Assembly: GCF_001550155.1 (NCBI RefSeq)
Contig: NZ_LRUF01000005.1
Span: 62,001 to 126,000 of the forward strand
Reading direction: 5' to 3'
Source of the DNA: Pseudoalteromonas arabiensis
GTDB lineage: Bacteria; Pseudomonadota; Gammaproteobacteria; Enterobacterales; Alteromonadaceae
Length of the DNA: 64,000 bases
The translations under genes were made by a program, and so were the position numbers. Of the stretch, positions 58,025 through 64,000 are shown piece by piece. The notes under the pieces were generated by a model. It ran no database searches. It was given only the letters and a program-made list of their open reading frames with translations, and was not told where the DNA came from. Positions within the stretch are counted from its first letter, which is position 1. Each line of letters starts with the position of its first letter.

Positions 58025-60097
58025 ATGAAAAAAGTAACACTTACCGCGGCAAGTATTGCACTTGCGCTCGGTCTTGTTGGTTGTGGTGAAAAAGAACAAG
58101 AAACTAAAGCACCAGCAACTGCTGCCGTCACTGAAGCAAAAGCGCCTTTAAATTCAGGTATTGAACTGGCGAACATGGACAAGTCTGTTCGCGCACAAGA
58201 TGACTTTTACTATCACGTAAACGGCGAATGGTTAGAAAAAACAGACATTCCTGGTGATAAATCAAACTACGGTTCATTTACTCAGCTTTATGATGATTCG
58301 CAAAAAGCGATGAAAGAAGTACTCGAAAAAGCGGCCGCAAATACCAATGTTAAGCCAGGTTCTGATGAAGCAAAACTCGCTGCATTCTATAACAGCTACA
58401 TGGATGAAGCCGCTCGTGAAGCGGCAGGCATCAAACCATTATCGCCAGTACTTGAAAGTGTTGATGCTGTAAAGAGCAAGTCCGATCTTGTTGCTTTAAT
58501 GGCTGAACTTCGCATTAAAGGCGGTAACTTGCCGTTTGGTTGGTACGTAAATAACGACGCGAAAAACTCTAGCGAAAACGCGATGTATGTTTATCAGTCT
58601 GGCTTAGGTTTACCCGATCGCGACTACTACCTAAAAGATGATGAAAAATTCACAAAAATTCGTGAAGCTTATCAAGCATACGTAACCGCTATCTTAAGCA
58701 AAGCGGGTGTCGCTGATGCAGAATCTGCGGCTAAAGCTATTATTGATCTTGAAACACGTATTGCTGATGCACAGTGGAGCCGAGTAGAAAGCCGTGATGC
58801 AACTAAATCTTACAACAAGATGAGCGTTGCAGATGCCAACAAACTTACTGGTGACTTTGATTTTGCTGCTTACCTTGATGCGTCAGGCATCAAGACTGAA
58901 GATGTCATTGTTCGCCAACCTAGCTACCTAGAAAAATTTGCAGGTATCTACAGCGATACAGACTTAGCAACTTGGCAGAACTACCTTAAGTTCCATTTTG
59001 TAAGTAACTACTCAGCGCTATTAGATAAAGAGCTTGTTGATCTTAACTTTGATTTCTACAGCACAACACTGCGCGGTGTGACAGAGCAGTCACCACTTTG
59101 GAAAAAAGCCGTTGATGCATCAAACGGTGTATTAGGTGAAATGTTGGGTAAAGTGTACGTTAAAGACAACTTCCCGCCTGAAGCGAAAGCGCGCATGGAA
59201 GAGTTAGTTGATAACGTGATCAAAGGTTACGCAGTAGCAATTGAAAACCTTGAGTGGATGAGCCCAGAAACAAAAATTGCTGCGAAAGCAAAACTTGATA
59301 AGTTCACACCTAAAATTGGCTACCCAGATAAGTGGAAAGACTACTCAGCACTTGAAATGAAAGGTGATGACCTAGTGGGTAATTACATTCGCCATAGTGA
59401 GTGGGAATTTGCAGATATGACGGCAAAACTAGGTAAGCCTGTTGATCGTTCTGAGTGGCATATGACACCACAAACAGTAAATGCTTACTATAACCCAGTG
59501 AACAACGAAATTGTATTCCCAGCGGCTATCTTACAACCACCATTCTTTAACCTAGAAGCAGATGATGCTGTTAACTATGGTGCAATTGGTGCGGTCATTG
59601 GTCACGAGCTAGGTCATGGTTTTGATGACCAAGGTGCTAAGTATGATGGTGACGGTAACTTACGTAACTGGTGGAGCGAATCAGACCTTAAACAGTTTGA
59701 AGAGCGCACCGGCCAGTTAGTTGCTCAATACAATGAATACAAGCCATTTGAAGATGCTAGCGTAAATGGTGAGCTTACACTTGGTGAAAACATTGGTGAC
59801 TTAGGCGGCTTAACCGTCGCTTATACTGCTTATCAATTATCACTGGGTGATGAAAAAGCGCCTATCATTGATGGTTACACAGGTGATCAGCGTTTCTTCA
59901 TGGGGTGGTCACAAATTTGGCGTCGTAAGTACCGTGACGAAGAGTTACGTAACCGCCTAATGACAGACCCTCATTCACCAAGCCATTACCGTGTAATCGG
60001 TATTCTTTCAAACATGCCAGAGTTCTATCAGGCATTTGATGTGAAAGAAGGCGACAAGATGTATATCAAACCAGAAGATCGCGTAAAAATCTGGTAA
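58025..60097 (+). CDS. M13-family metalloendopeptidase lipoprotein (PepO-like)
   Basis: This is a zinc endopeptidase of the neprilysin family, which cuts oligopeptides. The 690 residues begin with a lipoprotein signal (lipobox LVGC, acylated Cys near residue 20). The large helical N-terminal domain is followed by the catalytic domain: VIGHELGHGF with zinc ligands His527 and His531 and catalytic Glu528, and ENIGDLGG with third ligand Glu588. The AYYNP substrate-binding motif and the C-terminal VIGILSNMPEFYQAFDV block are present. It stands alone between two long gaps and ends at a strong terminator. Confidence 0.94.
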   Translation: MKKVTLTAASIALALGLVGCGEKEQETKAPATAAVTEAKAPLNSGIELANMDKSVRAQDDFYYHVNGEWLEKTDIPGDKSNYGSFTQLYDDSQKAMKEVLEKAAANTNVKPGSDEAKLAAFYNSYMDEAAREAAGIKPLSPVLESVDAVKSKSDLVALMAELRIKGGNLPFGWYVNNDAKNSSENAMYVYQSGLGLPDRDYYLKDDEKFTKIREAYQAYVTAILSKAGVADAESAAKAIIDLETRIADAQWSRVESRDATKSYNKMSVADANKLTGDFDFAAYLDASGIKTEDVIVRQPSYLEKFAGIYSDTDLATWQNYLKFHFVSNYSALLDKELVDLNFDFYSTTLRGVTEQSPLWKKAVDASNGVLGEMLGKVYVKDNFPPEAKARMEELVDNVIKGYAVAIENLEWMSPETKIAAKAKLDKFTPKIGYPDKWKDYSALEMKGDDLVGNYIRHSEWEFADMTAKLGKPVDRSEWHMTPQTVNAYYNPVNNEIVFPAAILQPPFFNLEADDAVNYGAIGAVIGHELGHGFDDQGAKYDGDGNLRNWWSESDLKQFEERTGQLVAQYNEYKPFEDASVNGELTLGENIGDLGGLTVAYTAYQLSLGDEKAPIIDGYTGDQRFFMGWSQIWRRKYRDEELRNRLMTDPHSPSHYRVIGILSNMPEFYQAFDVKEGDKMYIKPEDRVKIW

Positions 60098-60111
60098 TGG
60101 ATTATTGATTT

Positions 60112-60147
60112 AAAAAAGGCTCTGAGTGAACGCTCAGAGCCTTTTTT
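60112..60147. terminator. Rho-independent terminator after the M13 peptidase gene
   Basis: A 15-bp perfect stem (AAAAAAGGCTCTGAG/CTCAGAGCCTTTTTT) with loop TGAACG has A and T runs on both sides, so it may also act on the converging yjgA transcript. Confidence 0.92.
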
Positions 60148-60243
60148 GTATATGTTTTATTTTTCAGGAAGCATTTCAACGCAGGAATGGCTGTAAAAAT
60201 CCGTACCATTTACATCAAGCGGCTTTCAGTTTATTAAAATAAT

Positions 60244-60765
60244 TTAAACCATAATTGCATCTTTCAGATACTGGAATAATTCTTTGTAACTCTTAGCTGG
60301 TTTTTCTGCTTTGACTTCTTTGGCAGCGCCACGCACTAACTGGCGCATTTTTTGGCGCTCAAGTGCTGGATATTGCTCAATCGTTGGATTAATTAAGTCA
60401 TCACCTTGCTTGATTAAATCATCTCGAAGCTTTTCGATTTTATTCATTAATACATCAGCTTGGTTATTTTTGTTCAGCATGATGTCAATCATGGCCTGAA
60501 TTTCGTCCACGTTTTCTGTGGTACGTAATACTTTGGCGATGTAGTTTAAGTTACGGCGGTAAGCATCACTCTTATCACTGACTTTATCAGAAACAACTAA
60601 CGCTTCTTTTAAATCGTGATTGAGCGGTAAACGATCACGTTGCTTTTTCGGCATTTTTGCGATTTCAGCACCCAGACCATGATATTGCATGGCTTCACGT
60701 TTTAATTCGCTTTTTGATACGTAAATAATTTCTTCTTCGATAAGTGGCTTTTTCTTCTTCGCCAT
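60244..60765 (-). CDS. yjgA: Ribosome-associated protein YjgA/DarP (DUF615)
   Basis: In E. coli this protein binds late 50S assembly intermediates. The start is taken at the ATG at 60765 (MAKKKKPLIEEEIIYVSKSELKREAMQYHGLGAEI), giving 173 residues; an ATG 12 bases upstream is possible, and neither has a clear ribosome site. The family signature VSKSELKREA and RLPLNHDLKEALVVSDKVSDKSDAYRRNLNYI are present. It is divergent from pmbA, as in E. coli. Confidence 0.93.
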   Translation of the reverse strand: MAKKKKPLIEEEIIYVSKSELKREAMQYHGLGAEIAKMPKKQRDRLPLNHDLKEALVVSDKVSDKSDAYRRNLNYIAKVLRTTENVDEIQAMIDIMLNKNNQADVLMNKIEKLRDDLIKQGDDLINPTIEQYPALERQKMRQLVRGAAKEVKAEKPAKSYKELFQYLKDAIMV

Positions 60766-60902
60766 AAGGATGCTCATTCAGTAAACTTAACTATTGGCTA
60801 TTATACGTCATTTAGTTAATGATTAATATTAGCTGATGCACGTCTCGCAGTGTGTTAGCATTCGTTACACTATAAAAAATAGCAGAACCTAGGACACACA
60901 AG

Positions 60903-62240
60903 ATGAAAGATCCTATTTATCAACACATTTCTGAAGTTAAAGACGCGGTCAGCGAAGTGCTAGAGCATGCAAAAAAGCTCGGTGCAACTGCAGCAGAAGC
61001 GGCGATGTCGAGCACCTCAGGTTTGTCTGTCAGCACGCGCATGGGCGAAGTTGAAACAATAGAGTTTAACCAAGACGGTGGCTTAGGTATCAGTGTTTAT
61101 GTGGGTAATAACAAAGGCTCTGCTTCAACGGCCGACTTAAACCCTAAAACATTACGTACAGTGGTCGAAAAAGCCATTGATATCGCAAAATTCACTTCTG
61201 ATGATCCATACAATGGAATCGCTGATAAAGAGCTACTTGAGTTTGCGCCGCTCGATTTAGATTTATACCACCCGTGGGAAGTAAGCCCAGAGCAAGGTAT
61301 TGAACTTTGTCATCAAGCAGAGCAGGCGGCACTAAACGCCGATGAGCGTATTGTCAATTCAGATGGGGCGAGTTTTTCTTCTCACCAAGGTTTACGTGTT
61401 TATGGTAACAGCCATGGCATGGTTGCAGGTTACCCGCGCACGCGTCATAGCATTAGCACTATGGTGATTGGTAAAGAAGGCGAGCAAATGCAGCGCGATT
61501 CTGCGTATACCGTAGCGCGCCATAAAGATGATTTAAACGACGCTGCAAAAGTGGGCCTCGAAGCGGCAACAGAAACCTTGGCTAAACTTAATAGCCAAAA
61601 GCTCGGTACTATGAAAGTGCCTGTTATCTTTAGAGCAGATATTGCCAATTCATTATTCGGTCATTTAGTGTCGGCGATTGGCGGTGGTGCGCTTTATCGT
61701 AAATCGAGTTTCTTGCTTGATAGCCTAGGGACTAAAGTATTTAGCGATTGTGTGAATATCTCTGAGCGCCCGCATTTATTAAAAGGTTTAGCGTCTTCAC
61801 CGTTTGATGCTGAAGGTTTAAAAACCGTCGATCGTGAAATTATTCAAGGTGGTGAGCTGCAAACTTACCTGTTAGCAAGCTATGCAGCACGCAAACTGTC
61901 TATGGCACCAACGGGTCATGCTGGTGGTATTCATAACTGGTTAGTTGAGCAAACGCATGCTGATTTGAACGCGTTATTAAAAACCATGGGCACAGGTTTA
62001 TTAGTGACTGAACTTATGGGCCAAGGTGTGAACACAGTGACTGGTGATTACTCACGTGGCGCAGCGGGCTTCTGGGTTGAGAGTGGCGAAATTCAATACC
62101 CAGTAAGTGAAATCACGATTGCTGGTAACTTAAAAGATATGTTTAAAGCGGTCGTTGGCTTAGGTGGTGACATTGAGCGCCGTGGCGGTATTCAAACAGG
62201 CTCTGTATTAATTGAACAAATGCAGGTTGCAGGAAGTTAA
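60903..62240 (+). CDS. pmbA: TldD/PmbA-family metalloprotease subunit PmbA (TldE)
   Basis: PmbA pairs with TldD in a heterodimeric metalloprotease that matures modified peptides and helps degrade antitoxins. PmbA is the partner without the zinc site. The 445 residues include GLSVSTRMGEVETIEFNQDGGLGISVYV near the start and TGDYSRGAAGFWVESGEIQYPVSEITIAGNL near the end, the two typical blocks. No TldD gene lies in this window. A terminator follows. Confidence 0.95.
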   Translation: MKDPIYQHISEVKDAVSEVLEHAKKLGATAAEAAMSSTSGLSVSTRMGEVETIEFNQDGGLGISVYVGNNKGSASTADLNPKTLRTVVEKAIDIAKFTSDDPYNGIADKELLEFAPLDLDLYHPWEVSPEQGIELCHQAEQAALNADERIVNSDGASFSSHQGLRVYGNSHGMVAGYPRTRHSISTMVIGKEGEQMQRDSAYTVARHKDDLNDAAKVGLEAATETLAKLNSQKLGTMKVPVIFRADIANSLFGHLVSAIGGGALYRKSSFLLDSLGTKVFSDCVNISERPHLLKGLASSPFDAEGLKTVDREIIQGGELQTYLLASYAARKLSMAPTGHAGGIHNWLVEQTHADLNALLKTMGTGLLVTELMGQGVNTVTGDYSRGAAGFWVESGEIQYPVSEITIAGNLKDMFKAVVGLGGDIERRGGIQTGSVLIEQMQVAGS

Positions 62241-62266
62241 TTCATCAATAATTAATCATTTTTTAA

Positions 62267-62294
62267 AAGCCTCACTTTAGTGGGGTTTTTTTAT
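62267..62294 (+). terminator. Rho-independent terminator after pmbA
   Basis: The stem CCTCAC-TTTA-GTGGGG contains one G-T pair and is followed by seven T. Confidence 0.75.
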
Positions 62295-62370
62295 TTGAAA
62301 AAGCGCTTTACCTAAACTTAACTTGAGGTTTTATCTTGGTGGCAGTTTAAAAATAAAAAGGAAATCCATC

Positions 62371-62787
62371 ATGTATTTAGAACACGTAAACCTTGTTGTT
62401 AGTAATGTTGATGCCATGCTGCACTTTTATAAAGTCGCATTCCCGCACTGGCGTGTGCGTAGTCAAGGTGACAGCACATGGTCTGGCAAACCACGCAAAT
62501 GGCTGCACTTTGGTGATGATTACCAATACCTTGCACTGAGTGATAACGGTGAAGATGAAAATCGTGATTTAGCGGGTCATCAAGTTGGCCTTGCCCATTT
62601 TGCTTATGTGACAAACGACATTAACGCCGTCATTGAACGTCTTGTTTCAGCCGGTTATGAAATTGATAAACGGGGTCCAGAAAATCCATACCGAAAAAAT
62701 GTTTACTTTATCGACCCCGCAGGTTTTGAAGTTGAGTTTGTAGAGTATTTCAGTGATATTCCAAGTGAAAGGAATAATGATCTTTGA
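62371..62787 (+). CDS. VOC (glyoxalase/bleomycin-resistance fold) protein
   Basis: The protein has 138 residues from the ATG at 62371, with AAAAGGAAAT upstream. Two beta-alpha-beta-beta-beta halves are visible: YLEHVNLVVSNVDAMLHFYKVAFP at the start and VGLAHFAYVTNDINAVIERLVSAGYEI in the second half, ending NVYFIDPAGFEVEFVEYF. Likely metal ligands are His5, the His of GLAHFAY and the Glu of VEFVEY. VOC proteins include many unrelated enzymes, so the substrate is not predicted. Confidence 0.85.
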   Translation: MYLEHVNLVVSNVDAMLHFYKVAFPHWRVRSQGDSTWSGKPRKWLHFGDDYQYLALSDNGEDENRDLAGHQVGLAHFAYVTNDINAVIERLVSAGYEIDKRGPENPYRKNVYFIDPAGFEVEFVEYFSDIPSERNNDL

Positions 62788-62791
62788 TGTT

Positions 62792-62886
62792 GCCGTGAAA
62801 TTTATGTCGCGCGGTAGTTGTAGCTGCGGGTTGACCCCGCGTCATTGGTTACCTATTGCGCGATGTAAAATCGCGCCTACAATACC
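62792..62886. repeat. REP-like palindromic elements
   Basis: A reversed copy of the element found at 21462 and 24351 (GTGAAATTTATGTCGCGCGG) begins five bases after the VOC stop. Two hairpins follow: GCGGG-TTGAC-CCCGC (62826-62840) and GCGCGAT-GTAAA-ATCGCGC (62858-62876), the latter ending in CCTAC as the other copies do. Confidence 0.6.
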
Positions 62887-62895
62887 TCGCAACTT

Positions 62896-63555
62896 TTACT
62901 GCACCCTATTCATTTCTTTCCAACTGGCTTTTAGGCTATTGGCAAAGCTGATGAACTTTTCTTTCATGGTACGCTTTACTTTGATCTCCACTGAGCCTAG
63001 CCATACGTTACCTTCAATGGTAATGGTTGGGCCCTGACCTTTATTTAGAGCAACTGACTTGTTTTCTACGCTGCCAATAACGCTAAACAGTTTAGATACC
63101 ACATTAACGTGTTCAGGCACGTAGATCTCGTCGTTACCTAAAATACAGTTTACGTAAATAGTGACATGCTGATGCTGGAAAATCGCTTCACTAAAGTCGA
63201 GCTCAATTGAACCTAGGCAGTTTGTGAGGTGAATTTCTTTTGGCACAAGCCACTGGCCGCTGCGTTCATTTGAACCAAGAATACTACGTAACTGTAAGTT
63301 TTCATTATCATTGCTATGACTGTAGTGAGGTTTAAATTGAGCATGTTTATGTGATTTGTAATCAGTATCAGCTTTTAGCGCTAAGTCAGCAACAAGCTCA
63401 ACAAGTACTTCGTTGCTGGTGGCCGCCATTGCTTGATCTAGTCGGCGTTCAAATGCCTCAGCTGAAATAACGGCATGACTGTAGTTATAAATGAGTTGAT
63501 CGATGACTTCTTCTCTTACTTGATCGATTGGGCGATCTTCAAGTTTAACGGCCAT
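62896..63555 (-). CDS. DUF1707 / LiaF-C-like domain protein
   Basis: The protein has 219 residues. The N-terminus (EDRPIDQVREEVIDQLIYNYSHAVISAEAFERRLDQAMAA) is a DUF1707/SHOCT-like helical domain. The C-terminal half (RSILGSNERSGQWLVPKEIHLTNCLGSIELDFSEAI and GNVWLGSVEIKVK) matches the beta-helical cell-wall-stress domain at the end of LiaF-type proteins (DUF2154). No membrane helix joins them, so it should be soluble. In Firmicutes LiaF regulates a stress-responsive two-component system; the role here is unknown. Confidence 0.8.
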   Translation of the reverse strand: MAVKLEDRPIDQVREEVIDQLIYNYSHAVISAEAFERRLDQAMAATSNEVLVELVADLALKADTDYKSHKHAQFKPHYSHSNDNENLQLRSILGSNERSGQWLVPKEIHLTNCLGSIELDFSEAIFQHQHVTIYVNCILGNDEIYVPEHVNVVSKLFSVIGSVENKSVALNKGQGPTITIEGNVWLGSVEIKVKRTMKEKFISFANSLKASWKEMNRVQ

Positions 63556-63884
63556 GGTAGTTCCCTGTTGTAATTATAAAGTGATTGTTCTGTTATTGGA
63601 TATGTAGCAAAGCTCAGGCCAAAGTTTATTTATATAAAAATCAATGTATTGTGTTTTTTGGCTTGTTAGTAACTTCGTTAAATTAACCATAGATTAATAT
63701 TATCTGCAACTAATTGGTCATTTTTGCAACATTGTGAACTTATTACCGAGCAGCCTGTAAATTGTTACCTAGAAGAATATAACCATTATATGACTAAATT
63801 CATAAGGTGTTGATATATAAGGGTTAAATAGTTGGCATTAAAGTCGCATTAGTTAATTCGTCTTTAATCAAAAGGAGAAAGATT
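63556..63884. other. Divergent intergenic region, no gene recognised
   Basis: This AT-rich gap separates the DUF1707 gene from the secreted-protein gene on the other strand and should carry both promoters. A strong ribosome site AAAGGAG lies at its right end, eight bases before the ATG at 63885. I see no RNA gene, repeat or open frame. Confidence 0.5.
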
Positions 63885-64000
63885 ATGAATACATTCAACA
63901 AGTCTATGATTGCCGCGTTAGTTATTGGTGCTACTAGCATGTCAGCTCAGGCAAGCAGCTGGGAAAATGAAAGTAAAGATGCTTGGATTGATGGTAAGGC
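63885..64000 (+). CDS. N-terminal part of a secreted protein (cut by window edge; BON-domain protein possible)
   Basis: The first 38 codons are visible. MNTFNKSMIAALVIGATSMSAQA is a clear Sec signal peptide with cleavage after AQA. The mature protein starts SSWENESKDAWIDGKA. The strong AAAGGAG site fixes the start. The mature N-terminus resembles periplasmic OsmY-like BON-domain proteins, but too little is present to be certain. Confidence 0.6.
   Translation, partial: MNTFNKSMIAALVIGATSMSAQASSWENESKDAWIDGK

Noticed and set aside
62753..63037. 94-codon plus-strand frame after the VOC gene
   Set aside because: It runs through the REP-like hairpins and into the antisense of the DUF1707 gene; the translation shows no domain.

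Overview
The window looks like chromosomal DNA of a marine gammaproteobacterium of the order Alteromonadales, most likely Pseudoalteromonas or a close relative. This rests on gene content and order: queA-tgt-yajC-secD-secF, divergent suhB/trmJ next to iscRSUA-hscBA-fdx, dciA immediately before secA, yjgA/pmbA divergent, and a NagP-type sugar transporter beside a secreted chitobiase. No database search was possible, so the genus is an inference.

Layout. 1-3294 holds the tail of an unknown gene, a small membrane protein and a large REC-REC-PAS-GGDEF-EAL regulator. 3509-9127 is queA, tgt, yajC, secD and secF, covering queuosine tRNA modification and the SecDF-YajC translocon accessory complex. 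9184-12501 has a lipoprotein, an EAL-GGDEF c-di-GMP protein and a periplasmic binding-like protein. 12527-19937 is suhB, trmJ and the complete ISC iron-sulfur cluster operon behind three IscR-type boxes. 20032-26008 is an aldehyde dehydrogenase followed by a GlcNAc/chitin unit (GH20 hexosaminidase and NagP symporter), each nag gene preceded by a NagR-like palindrome and surrounded by a 61-bp repeat family. A minus-strand tRNA-His and an mscS-DUF481 pair follow.

28401-49926 is a surface polysaccharide locus: an OtnA/WbfF-like exporter, Wzz, then wbpA/tviB-wbpB-wbpD-wbpE-wzx-hisH2-hisF2-wbpG-glycosyltransferases-wzy-wbpI-wecG-like-wecA-like-galU. The enzyme set and order follow the Pseudomonas aeruginosa O5 B-band O-antigen cluster. 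They predict synthesis of UDP-2,3-diacetamido-2,3-dideoxy-D-mannuronate and its 3-acetamidino derivative. The HisF-like protein has lost both catalytic aspartates of histidine biosynthesis, which fits this specialised role. The middle of the locus (about 36-47 kb) is visibly AT-richer than its surroundings, as is usual for exchanged O-antigen cassettes.

49927-64000 returns to housekeeping and accessory genes: a 47-bp hairpin tandem repeat, a sugar kinase/nucleotidyltransferase pair (probable amino-sugar salvage), dciA, secA, a MutT-like Nudix gene, a UDP-glucuronate 4-epimerase, an M13 metalloprotease lipoprotein, yjgA (darP), pmbA, a VOC protein, a DUF1707/LiaF-like protein and the start of a secreted protein cut by the window edge. 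I saw no insertion sequence, prophage, CRISPR array or rRNA gene.
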